DNA of 64,000 nucleotides from an uncultured Clostridia bacterium (lineage in GTDB: Bacteria > Bacillota > Clostridia > TANB77 > CAG-508), in NCBI GenBank assembly GCA_948676835.1, contig CAPOZU010000010.1, positions 1 through 64,000 on the forward strand, given 5' to 3'. The notes under the pieces are model-generated. The model saw nothing but the letters and a program-made list of their open reading frames with translations. It was not told the DNA's origin and did not search any database. How positions within the stretch are numbered: position 1 is the first letter of the stretch; the number at the start of each line of letters is the position of its first letter. Shown here in pieces: positions 8,530 through 17,255 of the stretch. Both the position numbers and the translations under genes were made by a program.

Positions 8530-9543
8530 CTATATTTCTGAACCATCAGGTTCATTATTTTCATCAATAATTGGTTCTTCATCTTTTTTATCTTCATTTT
8601 CATCTTTAACTTTTTCTTTTGCAGAATTTTCTGTTTCTAAGTTTTCTTCAGCTTCTTTATTTACTTCTTGTTGTACCTTTACGATTGCTTGAATTTCTTG
8701 TTGTTGTTTTATTATATCAGATTTTATCATAAAAATTGCTGTAAAAATATATACACAAGAAATTAACATATAGAAAAGAGAAAAATATTCTATATAAAAT
8801 CCTGTAAGTAAATTTGCAATCATATAAGCTGTATATAATATATTAGGTAAAGTTACTGAATATATAGCAAGTATTATTAATACTTTTATTGGGAATTTAA
8901 CTTTGGCCATTCTAGATGCTATATATCCAAATGAAGCTATTATCAAAGTATATATAAATAAATTAAATAAGTTTTGAAGAAAACTTGCTATAGCAATTCC
9001 TAAAAATACAGCAAAAATCATTGGACCAAAATCCAAAGAATTTATTGTATCTACTATGCTTTGCTTATTAGTTATTTCCATACCTTGTAGATAAGTTTCA
9101 AGGTCTGTATATTTAAATTGAAGAGTCTGATTATCTACTAAAACTTGTATTTCATCTTTTAATGCTATTATTCTCATCAGCTCAGTTTTATTTTGGTATT
9201 CATTCAAAACATCTTCTGGAACAATTTCATCTGTATTTATAATAAGTTTAACATCATATTTTGAATCATATGCTTCTACATTATTTTCTGCTTTTAAAGT
9301 TCCATCTTCATAATTAAAATCAGGCATTTCATTTTTGATATAACTAAAACCTGTATCTAATTCTTTATAATATTCATAAGTATATACTGCTGAGAACATC
9401 ATCATAAGAATTAATATAAGTAAAGCAAAATATCCCAAACTAGAAGATAATTTTTGTTCTAAAAAATTATTATATTCCTCCAATTTAAATATAGAAATTT
9501 TAAGTTTTTGAAAAAAACCCATTTTCTTATTTTCTTTTTCCAC
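8530..9543 (-). CDS. DUF1189-like membrane protein
   Basis: 337 residues. A membrane segment near 38-58 is followed by an outer domain of about 110 residues containing MPDFNYEDGTLKAE, then four to five closely spaced segments and a charged, glutamate-rich cytosolic tail. This matches the architecture of DUF1189 proteins of Firmicutes, whose function is not established. The start is GTG, sharing its first base with the last base of the alr stop codon, with AAGGGAG about 8 bases before it, so translation is probably coupled to alr. ftsH follows directly. Confidence 0.75.
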   Translation of the reverse strand: MEKENKKMGFFQKLKISIFKLEEYNNFLEQKLSSSLGYFALLILILMMMFSAVYTYEYYKELDTGFSYIKNEMPDFNYEDGTLKAENNVEAYDSKYDVKLIINTDEIVPEDVLNEYQNKTELMRIIALKDEIQVLVDNQTLQFKYTDLETYLQGMEITNKQSIVDTINSLDFGPMIFAVFLGIAIASFLQNLFNLFIYTLIIASFGYIASRMAKVKFPIKVLIILAIYSVTLPNILYTAYMIANLLTGFYIEYFSLFYMLISCVYIFTAIFMIKSDIIKQQQEIQAIVKVQQEVNKEAEENLETENSAKEKVKDENEDKKDEEPIIDENNEPDGSEI

Positions 9544-10645
9544 TATATATACTCCCTTCTAATTTTATCATTTGCTTGTAATGGTAATATATCTATTTGT
9601 ACTTCTTGTCCTACTTCAATATCTTCATTTCCTGAAATATCTATAATTGAATGATACATTCCAAGTTTTCCTAAAACTTTATAATTTTTTCCATCTATTT
9701 TTACCTTTAATGAATTATCTTTAAATATTTTTCTTACTTCCATTAAAACTGCAATTATATTATTTTTAAGTGAAAAATCATCCCTTAATTTATTTCTATT
9801 AAATCCATCCATATATCCAACTGGAATTACTGCAATTTTGGTCTGTTTTTTTGTTTTGTATGTATTCCCATAACTTATATTATATCCTTTTGGTAAATTT
9901 TTTATTTCAGTAATATTAGATTTAAATATTCCAATCTTTTTTAAATTTTGTATATTTACAAGAGTTCTTCCTTGAAATGCAGAACCTATCCTTACACTAT
10001 TTAGCCACATATTCGGATATTTTAAAAAAGCAGTTGAAGCACAACAATGAAGATTTGCCACATTGTATCCATTACTTTCGATATACTCAACAATATTTTT
10101 GAATTGATTAAATTGCTTATTAGTATATTTTTCATCTATTGGTTTTGAAAAATGTGTAAACATGCCGAGTAATATTAATATTTTCACATTTTTTAAATAC
10201 TTCTAATACTATCTCTTTTTCTGTACTTAAAAATCCATATCTTCCAAACCCTGTATCAATTTTTACATGCGCATTTATTTTTTTATCATTTTCTTTTGCT
10301 AAATTTTCAGCAAGTTCAAAATCTTCAAAACTGCCTAATGATATTGTTATATCATTTTCAATTAATAATTGCAATTCTTTTTTTTGTACTACTGGTGTAA
10401 GCATTAAAATTTCTGCTTCAATTTCAATATTTCTTAAAGTAATTGCTTCTTCAAAATTTGCAACAGCTAATGTTTTAATACCATTTTCAACTAAAAATCT
10501 TGAATATTCTTCTAACCCCAACCCCATTCCGATTAGCTTTAACAACTGCAATTATATTAGTATTGGAACTTTTTTCTTTAATTATGTTTTGAATAGTTAC
10601 TAAATTATTTTTTAAGTCTTCTTTATTTATTTCTAAAACTTTCAT
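9543..10645 (-). CDS. alr: alanine racemase, read through two +1 frameshifts at CGG
   Basis: The PLP enzyme that makes D-alanine for peptidoglycan. From the ATG at 10645 the frame runs MKVLEINKEDL to IIAVVKAN (Lys36 is the PLP lysine), then meets CGG at 10531-10529. Moving +1 gives GMGLGLEEYS. A second in-frame CGG at 10167-10165 again needs +1 to give GMFTHFSKP. The rest (RIGSAFQGR, SYGNTY, IAVIPVGYMDGF) is normal and ends at 9543. With both shifts the protein is 366 residues, the family's usual length, with all motifs present. Without them translation stops about 15 codons after the first site. Sequence error or a pseudogene are the alternatives. The gene lies between femAB and DUF1189. Confidence 0.85.
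10164..10167 (-). other. proposed recoding site CGGC (alr, second)
   Basis: In the incoming frame the codons are ATT ACT CGG CAT. Skipping the C gives ATT ACT GGC ATG TTT ACA CAT, the conserved Gly-Met-Phe-Thr-His of alanine racemase. The unshifted frame ends within about 15 codons. Confidence 0.65.
10528..10531 (-). other. proposed recoding site CGGA (alr, first)
   Basis: In the incoming frame the codons are AAA GCT AAT CGG AAT. Skipping the C gives AAT GGA ATG GGG TTG GGG, Asn-Gly-Met-Gly-Leu-Gly, directly after the PLP-lysine motif VVKAN. The unshifted frame reaches TGA about 15 codons on. Confidence 0.65.
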
Positions 10646-10657
10646 AAATTTAAATCC

Positions 10658-11716
10658 TTATTTTTTAGTAGTTAACTTCTTTTTTAATGTTCTTAAACTT
10701 CTAAATGTTTTTTCTGCTAATTTATAAAGCTTATAAGTTAAAGATTTATATGGAATATATATTTCTCCTATAAATTCTGTAAATTCTGCATTAAATCCTT
10801 TCTTAAATCTATATAATCCATATTGAGGATGTGACTCATCTACAACTCCTGAAACTCCTCTAAAGTCATACATATCTGCTCCCATTTTTACTGCTTCTTG
10901 AATCATTGTCCATTGTAATAAATAGTTTGGCATTAAATTTCTATGGCTATTAGAGCTTGCTCCATATAAATACCAAACTTTATTTCCATACATAATTGGA
11001 ATGATTCCAGCAATTGGCTTGTCTTCATGATATGCCATTAAAAGTTTCATATGAGTTGGTGCCATTTCATCATACATTTTTTCAAAATATTCTAAAGACC
11101 TAATAATGAAATTATCTCTCTCTCCAGTTTCAACCATTATTCTATGAAAATCTTTTAAATCTTCTCTTGTTCCTTCTTTTATAACAACTCCCTTTTTAGT
11201 TGCTAAACGAACATTATATCTTGTTTTTTGATGAAATGCTGAAAACACTTCATCCTCTGTTTTTCCTTTAATATCTAATCTAAAAACAAATCTTGGTTGA
11301 ATTTCATCTTTAAAGTCTTTACTATCATCTTTTATTTTAAAACCTTTTTTAGTAATTATGGTTCTAAATTTTTCATCAGATTTTAAAACATCTGGTTCAA
11401 TTCTCAAAACAAATGCATTATACTTTTTAGCTAAAATATTTGCTCCTTCTACTAAGTCTTGTATAACTTCTTCATCATAAATATCGCAAACAGGTCCTCG
11501 TGCAGAATACATTAAATTTCCAAAAATAGGAATTTTACGTATCCAAACACAAAGACTTCCTCTAATATTTCCATTAGTATCTTCTGAAAGAATTACTTCT
11601 TTCTTCCAGCTAGTTTTTACATTTCCCCATTCTAAAGATTGTTGAAAATTACATCTATCATGTGATTCTAAGAATTCTTTATAACGCTTCTTATCTTTTT
11701 CTTCTAGTAGTTTCAC
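10658..11716 (-). CDS. FemAB-type peptidoglycan branch aminoacyltransferase
   Basis: Proteins of this family add amino acids from aminoacyl-tRNA to the stem-peptide lysine of lipid II. The 352 residues hold the double GNAT-like fold, with QQSLEWGNVK near the N-terminus, YSARGPVCDI, KTRYNVRLATKKGV, and the C-terminal DMYDFRGVSG...YGLYRFKKGF. The start is GTG at 11716, 5 bases after AGGAGG; the ATG between them is out of frame and stops after two codons. It lies 12 bases upstream of alr and 49 bases downstream of cysS; the three genes form a cell-wall-oriented run. The substrate amino acid cannot be told from sequence. Confidence 0.9.
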   Translation of the reverse strand: MKLLEEKDKKRYKEFLESHDRCNFQQSLEWGNVKTSWKKEVILSEDTNGNIRGSLCVWIRKIPIFGNLMYSARGPVCDIYDEEVIQDLVEGANILAKKYNAFVLRIEPDVLKSDEKFRTIITKKGFKIKDDSKDFKDEIQPRFVFRLDIKGKTEDEVFSAFHQKTRYNVRLATKKGVVIKEGTREDLKDFHRIMVETGERDNFIIRSLEYFEKMYDEMAPTHMKLLMAYHEDKPIAGIIPIMYGNKVWYLYGASSNSHRNLMPNYLLQWTMIQEAVKMGADMYDFRGVSGVVDESHPQYGLYRFKKGFNAEFTEFIGEIYIPYKSLTYKLYKLAEKTFRSLRTLKKKLTTKK

Positions 11717-11765
11717 TTCATCCTCCTAATATATATGATACTTAAATAATCAAAAGCACTTTTCA

Positions 11766-13148
11766 TTACTTTTCCACAATAGTTCCTTCTTTGCTATCTT
11801 TAACAGTATAACCCATTTCTATTAAAATATCTCTAATTCTATCAGATTCTGCCCAATTTTTATTAGTTCTTGCTTCATTTCTAGCATTTACTAATTCTAA
11901 AACTTCTTCTGGTAAAACATTTTCTTCTTTTTTATAATTTTTTAAATCTAATCCTAAAACTTCATCAAATCTTAGTAATAAATTTTTTAATTTTTGAGAT
12001 TTATTTGGATTTTTTACAACATCCCAAACAACACTCATTGCAACTGGCATATTTAAATCATCATTTATTGCATCTAAAAATCTTTGTTCATATGCTTCTA
12101 TTTCAGCATCTGATACATCAGAAGTTCCTTCGCAATGTTTTAAATATCCTTCTCTTAATCTATTTAATGCTATTTTAGCCGAATCCATTGCTTCGAATGT
12201 AAAATTAATTTGAGCTCTATAATTAGATGTGAAATTAAACATTCTATAAACTAATGGTTCATAACCTTTTTCTTCTAAATCTTTTAAAGTATAAAGGTTA
12301 TTTAAGCTCTTAGACATTTTTCCACCATTAATTTGTAAAAATTCAACATGCATCCAAAAGTTTGCTGGTATTTTTCCTGAATATCCTTTGCTTTGTGCTA
12401 TTTCATTTTCATGATGAATTGGAATATGATCTACTCCTCCTGTGTGAATATCAAAATGATCACCTAAATATTTGCATCCCATTGCAGAGCATTCTAGATG
12501 CCATCCTGGATATGATTTTCCAAAAAAAGAATCCCATTTCATTATATGGTTTTCAGGAGCTTTTATCCAAAGAGCAAAATCTGAAATATTCTTTTTATTT
12601 TTATCAAATTCAACTCTTGCACCAGCTTTTTGGTCTTCTACATTTCTATTAGATAAAACCCCATATTTATCTAGTTTTGATGTATCAAAATATACTGTAT
12701 CTTCTGTTTGATAAGTAAAACCATTTTCTATAATTTTCTTTACATATTCTTCCATAACATCAATATGTTCTGTTGCTCTAGCAATTATTTCTGGTCTATC
12801 AACATTTAATTTATCTATATCAGCTAGAAATGCATCCATATAAAACTTAGCTATTTCAAACGGATTTTTATTTTCTCTTTTAGCTGCTTTCATCATTTTA
12901 TCTTCGCCTTCATCAGCATCTGATACAAGATGACCAACATCTGTAATATTCATTACATGTTTCAATTTATATCCATTATATTTTAGCACTCTTCTTAATG
13001 TATCCATAAAAAGATATGCTCTTAAGTTTCCTATATGAGCAAAATAGTAAACTGTAGGACCACATGAATACATTCTTACCTCATTTTCATCTATAGGCCT
13101 AAACTCTTCTTTTTTTCTTGTTAATGTATTGTAAAACTTTATACTCAT
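11766..13148 (-). CDS. cysS: cysteine--tRNA ligase
   Basis: A class I aminoacyl-tRNA synthetase that charges tRNA-Cys. The 460 residues carry the zinc Cys in MYSCGPTVY, the HIGN version of HIGH (AHIGNLRAY), GWHLECSAM, HHENEIAQS and the KMSKS loop (GGKMSKSLNN). Length and order are standard. An AAGGAG site precedes the ATG. Downstream is femAB, which uses charged tRNA as substrate, though not obviously Cys-tRNA. Confidence 0.97.
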   Translation of the reverse strand: MSIKFYNTLTRKKEEFRPIDENEVRMYSCGPTVYYFAHIGNLRAYLFMDTLRRVLKYNGYKLKHVMNITDVGHLVSDADEGEDKMMKAAKRENKNPFEIAKFYMDAFLADIDKLNVDRPEIIARATEHIDVMEEYVKKIIENGFTYQTEDTVYFDTSKLDKYGVLSNRNVEDQKAGARVEFDKNKKNISDFALWIKAPENHIMKWDSFFGKSYPGWHLECSAMGCKYLGDHFDIHTGGVDHIPIHHENEIAQSKGYSGKIPANFWMHVEFLQINGGKMSKSLNNLYTLKDLEEKGYEPLVYRMFNFTSNYRAQINFTFEAMDSAKIALNRLREGYLKHCEGTSDVSDAEIEAYEQRFLDAINDDLNMPVAMSVVWDVVKNPNKSQKLKNLLLRFDEVLGLDLKNYKKEENVLPEEVLELVNARNEARTNKNWAESDRIRDILIEMGYTVKDSKEGTIVEK

Positions 13149-13202
13149 ATATTCATCTCCTTATTCTATAATTTGCAAATATTGCAAATTGATTTAATTT
13201 AT

Positions 13203-13226
13203 TTAGGCGGATTTTACTCCGCCTTT
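13203..13226 (-). terminator. GC-rich terminator-like hairpin after the PBP gene
   Basis: AGGCGGA and TCCGCCT form a 7-bp GC-rich stem just past the PBP stop. The T-tract on the minus strand is interrupted, so termination may be imperfect and could allow some reading into cysS. Confidence 0.55.
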
Positions 13227-13242
13227 AAAATATGTTTTATTA

Positions 13243-15993
13243 TTATGCTTCTGGATTTGCAGTACCGCCTCCATCTCCACCTCCTGATGGTGGATTTGTA
13301 GTACCGCCTCCATCTCCACCTCCTGATGGTGGATTTGTGGTACCGCCTCCTTCTCCGCCTCCTGATGGTGGATTTGTAGTACCTTCTCCTTCTCCACTTC
13401 CTGATGGTGGTTTTGTAGTACCTTCTCCTTCTCCACTTCCTGATGGTGGTTTTGTGGTGCCTTCTCCTTCTCCACTTCCTGATGGTGGTTTTGTGGTACC
13501 TTCTCCGCTTCCTGACGGTGGTGTTGTTGGCTCTGTTGGTGTAGGTGTTGGAGTTGGAGTTGGCGCAGCAGGTGCTGCTGGTGCTGTATGAATTGGGCAT
13601 ACACCTTCTGGCATTGCTGTTGCTACACCTTCAGTATTCCAACTTGCTCCTCTTTCATATTCTGGTACATATCCCATACCAGGTGTTTGATTTGGACAAA
13701 ATTCAGTTGCTCTTAGCCCTGTATCTGCACATATATTATATCCTGCATGACCTTCACAAGCTGTAGTTGGAACATTAGATTCTGTAAATACTTCTGTGTA
13801 AGCAGGACAACCTTCAACTGCCAATTTTCCAGATTGTGTACATACTGCTTTTCTAACTATTCCATCAGGTTCTTCAAATTTAGCATTTGGTAAATCTTCA
13901 TGGATTTTTGTCATAACAGCATCCCAAATTTTTCCAGCAGGATTTCCATTAAATACAACTGCATGATTTTCTTTATATCCATACCAGCAAGCAGCTGTAT
14001 AATATGGAGTAAATCCACAAAGCCATCTATCAAAATCTCCATTAGTTGTTCCTGTTTTAGCAGCAACATCCATACCTTTTATTGCACAGTATGAAGCTGT
14101 TGAGTTACCACCAGGTCCAGGTCCTCCAACTACTGGTTCTGTTAATATGCTTTTTTCAACATAAGCATTTTGCTCACTCATTACTTGTCTTGTTTCTTGT
14201 TTTGGTTCATACAATACATTTCCTTGATTATCTGTAACTTTTGTATAAAATGTTGGTGAGACATATGTTCCACCATTTGCTATTGCGCCATAAGCACTTG
14301 CCATTTGCATTGTTGATACACCATGTTGTAATCCTCCAAGGGCTAAGTTTAATCCTTCTGCCTCAAAATTTGGAAGACCTACACTTTCACAGAATTCTAC
14401 TGCATTTTCTGCATTTATAACAGCCAATGCTTTTACATGAGGTACGTTTGCTGAAACTCTTATTGCATTACGTAAGTTCATGATTGTATTTGAATATCCA
14501 TTATAGTTTTTAGGTGTCCATGCCCCTTGACCACTTCCCCATGTTGTTTTAAAATCATAAAATGTTGTAGCACCTGTAATTTTTCCAGTTTCTAAACCTG
14601 GTGCTATTACAGCTATTGGTTTCATTGATGAACCTGTTTGCTTTTTATCTTTAGCTGGATAATTAAAATATCCCATTTTTGTTATTGCTGATCTCTCTTC
14701 TTTATTTCCAAGAGCAGTTGCTGCTGCAACCACTTGACCTGTTGTATGATCTATTATTGTCATTGTAGGCATTGAAAAATATTCTGCAGTTTGTTTATCT
14801 TCATCTTTTCTTTGTCTTGATGGTACCCATGTAGTATTATAAGTATCTTTTATAATTTCCTCTTCTAAAACTGATTGTATGTTACTTTTTTGTGTTGTAT
14901 ATATATTTAGTCCACTGCTATATACATACATTTCAGCTGTATCTCTATTCATATCTTCATTATTTTCGTTTTCAGCTAAAATCTGATCTATAATTTGATC
15001 AATTGCTGCTTCTGTAATATAAGATATATCTACTGTTACACTAGCACTTTCACCTTTTTTAAATGGTAATCCATTATCAACTTCTGCTACTGCTTCATTA
15101 TATTGATCCTCTGAAATATAGCTAAGTTCTTTCATTTTTCCCAAAACTGTTTTTGTTCTTTTCTTTATTTTGTCAGACATTTTTTGTTTCGCTGCTTCTG
15201 GATCTTTTTCTTTAGCAAAATCTGAAAATGGTTTATATGCATTTGGAGAATGATTTATTCCTGCCATATAAGCACACTCTGCAATAGTTAAGTCTTTAGC
15301 ACTTTTATCAAAATAGTAAATTGATCCAAGTTCAACACCATTTACGTCATCTCCACCAACAAATATTAGATTTAAATATAACTCTAATATTTGATCTTTA
15401 GATAAAACACGTTCTACTTGAATTGATTTTGAAATTTCTTTTACCTTTCTCATTACTCCTGCCAAAGCTGTTCTTTCTTTATCTTGTGTAATATTTTTTA
15501 TAACCTGTTGTGTTATAGTACTTCCACCGAAACTAGATTTTCCCATATGGATTATATAGTTAAATGTTGCATATGCAGTTCTTGTAATATCAATACCACT
15601 ATGCTTATAAAATCTTTCATCTTCAATTGCAACATAAGCTTTTGGTAAATATTCAGACATATCTGATAAACTTATGCTTTTTCTCTTTGTTCCACCACTT
15701 AAAACAGCAATTTGATTTCCATCTGCATCGTAAACTGTAGAGTTTTCATGTTTTATCTTAAGCATAGATTCATCGATTTTTAGTTCTTCTCCAAAAATTC
15801 CGAAAAATGCTCCTACTAAAACACCTGCTCCAATAATTAATACTAGCATTGCTACTACTAATCCTATTTTTATTCCCAAAGCTGCTTTTGGATGTTTATC
15901 TTTAAATTTTACTTTTTTTCCGTTTTTGTTTTTTGTTTTTTTGTTTAAATCTGAAGTTTTAACTCTTTTTGTGTTGTCATTTCTATTCCCCAT
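13243..15993 (-). CDS. class A penicillin-binding protein (PBP1A type)
   Basis: A bifunctional peptidoglycan glycosyltransferase and transpeptidase, 916 residues. It has a basic cytosolic start and a membrane anchor near 35-60. The glycosyltransferase domain shows EDERFYKHSGID (near 125) and GGSTITQQVIKNI. The transpeptidase domain shows GSSMKPIA with the active Ser (near 457), SANVPH (near 514) and KTGTTNGDFDRW (near 647). A cysteine-containing C-terminal region is followed by a Pro/Thr linker and a 13-residue tandem repeat rich in Pro, Gly, Ser, Glu and Asp. It is flanked by a terminator-like hairpin downstream and the dprA repeat region upstream, so it is probably transcribed alone. Confidence 0.96.
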   Translation of the reverse strand: MGNRNDNTKRVKTSDLNKKTKNKNGKKVKFKDKHPKAALGIKIGLVVAMLVLIIGAGVLVGAFFGIFGEELKIDESMLKIKHENSTVYDADGNQIAVLSGGTKRKSISLSDMSEYLPKAYVAIEDERFYKHSGIDITRTAYATFNYIIHMGKSSFGGSTITQQVIKNITQDKERTALAGVMRKVKEISKSIQVERVLSKDQILELYLNLIFVGGDDVNGVELGSIYYFDKSAKDLTIAECAYMAGINHSPNAYKPFSDFAKEKDPEAAKQKMSDKIKKRTKTVLGKMKELSYISEDQYNEAVAEVDNGLPFKKGESASVTVDISYITEAAIDQIIDQILAENENNEDMNRDTAEMYVYSSGLNIYTTQKSNIQSVLEEEIIKDTYNTTWVPSRQRKDEDKQTAEYFSMPTMTIIDHTTGQVVAAATALGNKEERSAITKMGYFNYPAKDKKQTGSSMKPIAVIAPGLETGKITGATTFYDFKTTWGSGQGAWTPKNYNGYSNTIMNLRNAIRVSANVPHVKALAVINAENAVEFCESVGLPNFEAEGLNLALGGLQHGVSTMQMASAYGAIANGGTYVSPTFYTKVTDNQGNVLYEPKQETRQVMSEQNAYVEKSILTEPVVGGPGPGGNSTASYCAIKGMDVAAKTGTTNGDFDRWLCGFTPYYTAACWYGYKENHAVVFNGNPAGKIWDAVMTKIHEDLPNAKFEEPDGIVRKAVCTQSGKLAVEGCPAYTEVFTESNVPTTACEGHAGYNICADTGLRATEFCPNQTPGMGYVPEYERGASWNTEGVATAMPEGVCPIHTAPAAPAAPTPTPTPTPTEPTTPPSGSGEGTTKPPSGSGEGEGTTKPPSGSGEGEGTTKPPSGSGEGEGTTNPPSGGGEGGGTTNPPSGGGDGGGTTNPPSGGGDGGGTANPEA
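13254..13525 (-). repeat. 39-bp tandem repeat encoding the PBP C-terminal tail
   Basis: Six 39-bp units plus one shortened 30-bp unit encode TTKPPSGSGEGEG and its variant TTNPPSGGGDGGG. Units at the 5' side use Ser/Glu, units at the 3' side Gly/Asp. Copy number is likely to vary between strains. The opposite strand is open throughout (proline-rich frame) only because of the repeat composition. Confidence 0.9.
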
Positions 15994-16113
15994 AATTCCT
16001 CCTTATTTTCAGATAAAATCTTTTGTCTAAAATTTATTATGATAAAAGATATAATTTTGGTATCTTATTATCACGTTGTATTATATTACAAATATGTAAA
16101 TAAATAAAGCCTT

Positions 16114-16199
16114 TTTACTGAACTTATTAAAATTTTAATTTTTACAAGTTCAGTACTTCTGTATTTGCCTTGTAAATACAGAAGCTACATATATATTAA
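16114..16199. repeat. left inverted-repeat hairpin pair flanking dprA
   Basis: Two adjacent hairpins: TACTGAACTT/AAGTTCAGTA (16114-16155), and CTTCTGTATTT/AAATACAGAAG (16156-16184) followed by CTACATATATATTAA. The inner hairpin and its tail are an inverted copy of the element at 17134-17211 on the other side of dprA. The rest of 15994-16249 holds nothing else I can identify. Confidence 0.7.
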
Positions 16200-16249
16200 T
16201 TTTTTCTTAATTTTAGTTAAACTACCAAAAACCTAATTATTACTAATTC

Positions 16250-17107
16250 TTAGCATATAAATATATCTTCTACACTTTTAAAAACATATGCTCCTTCACT
16301 AATTAACTTGTTTGTTCCAACAGAATTTTTTGATGTAATATTTCCTGGAACCGCAAAAATATCTTTCCCTTGTTCTAAACCCAATTCAGCTGTTATAAGG
16401 CTTCCACTTTTTTCCTCAGCTTCAACAACTATAATTTTATTTGAAATTCCGCTTATAATTCTATTTCTAAGAGGAAAATTATATTTTTCTGGTTTAGTTC
16501 CTAATTTAAATTCAGAAATAATAGTACCATCGTTTTCTAAAATTCTTTCAAATATTTTTTTATTTTGTAATGGATAAATTTCTTGATTAGACACTCCTGT
16601 TCCTAACACTGCAATTGTTTTACCAATATTACTTTCTAAACATCCTAAATGCGCATATTTATCAATTCCAATAGCTAATCCACTTACAACATTAATATTT
16701 CTATCTGAAAACTCTTTAGAAATTTTCTTAGAAACATACTTTCCATAGCTAGTAGCTTTTCTTGATCCAACTACTGCAACATTATCTGAATAAAGATTAT
16801 CTATGCTTCCTCTCAGATATAAAAATGCAGGTTTATTAGATATATAATTAAGAGATTGAGGGTATTCCTTGTCCTTAAAACTCACTACTTTTATATTATA
16901 TTTTTCTAAATAATTAAAATACCTATCTAATTTAAATTTGTGCGCATCTAAAATCTTTTTTATGATTTTTTCATTAAAATTAAACTTCTTAAGTTCATTT
17001 TCTGTAAATCCATAAATTTGTTTACTGCTATATTTTTCAAGAATTTTTAATTTACTATTATTACTTAAATCTATAACAGAAAACCATATATCATAACTAT
17101 TGTTCAT
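16250..17107 (-). CDS. dprA: DNA-processing protein DprA
   Basis: DprA binds incoming single-stranded DNA during transformation and loads RecA; it is also widespread in non-competent bacteria. The product has about 285 residues, an N-terminal helical region and then the Rossmann-like DprA fold with VVGSRKATSYGK, SGLAIGIDKYAHLGCL, TIAVLGTGV, and the later VVVEAEEKSGSLITAELGLEQGKDIFAVPG. I place the start at 17107 where AAAGGAG stands before the ATG; the open frame continues upstream through the hairpins without a site. The usual partner topA is not next to it. The gene is framed by mirror-image hairpin repeats. Confidence 0.93.
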   Translation of the reverse strand: MNNSYDIWFSVIDLSNNSKLKILEKYSSKQIYGFTENELKKFNFNEKIIKKILDAHKFKLDRYFNYLEKYNIKVVSFKDKEYPQSLNYISNKPAFLYLRGSIDNLYSDNVAVVGSRKATSYGKYVSKKISKEFSDRNINVVSGLAIGIDKYAHLGCLESNIGKTIAVLGTGVSNQEIYPLQNKKIFERILENDGTIISEFKLGTKPEKYNFPLRNRIISGISNKIIVVEAEEKSGSLITAELGLEQGKDIFAVPGNITSKNSVGTNKLISEGAYVFKSVEDIFIC

Positions 17108-17133
17108 AACTTTCTCCTTTATTTGACTATACA

Positions 17134-17211
17134 TTAATATGTAGCTTCTATATTTGTTAATAAATATAGAAGTATTGGAACTGTAGCAGTTAAACCTTAA
17201 CAATTCCAATA
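17134..17211. repeat. right inverted-repeat hairpin pair flanking dprA
   Basis: TTAATATGTAG is followed by CTTCTATATTT/AAATATAGAAG (17145-17172) and TATTGGAA/TTCCAATA (17173-17211). Read in reverse complement, the inner hairpin plus tail matches the left element at 16156-16199 with few differences, so dprA lies between inverted repeats. Confidence 0.7.
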
Positions 17212-17241
17212 AAAAGAGGCGCAAGTAAAACTTACGCCCCT
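17211..17241 (-). terminator. terminator of folD
   Basis: A 10-bp GC-rich stem (GGGGCGTAAG with CTTGCGCCTC on the minus strand, one G-U pair) is followed by TTTTT. It closes the folD transcript and isolates dprA from it. Confidence 0.85.
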
Positions 17242-17255
17242 TTAAAATATTATAT

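Noticed and set aside
10132..10551. The two partial alr frames as separate genes
   Set aside because: Each lacks an independent start with a ribosome site, and together with the segment from 10645 they give one complete alanine racemase.
9543..10645. alr as an ordinary pseudogene or sequencing-error product
   Set aside because: Not excluded, but less likely: both breaks are single C insertions before conserved Gly codons, in-frame CGG, matching the break in mtaB, and there is no other damage.
11708..11724. ATG just after the femAB ribosome site as the start codon
   Set aside because: It is out of frame and reads Met-Lys-stop; the GTG five bases beyond AGGAGG opens the conserved frame.
13254..13525. 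Regular repeats resembling a CRISPR array
   Set aside because: Units are contiguous without spacers and lie in frame inside the PBP gene.
13232..13591. Plus-strand open frame encoding proline/glycine repeats (PPSPPPDGGFVV)
   Set aside because: It is the complement of the PBP1A repeat tail. There is no ribosome site, and the minus-strand frame continues a well-conserved enzyme.
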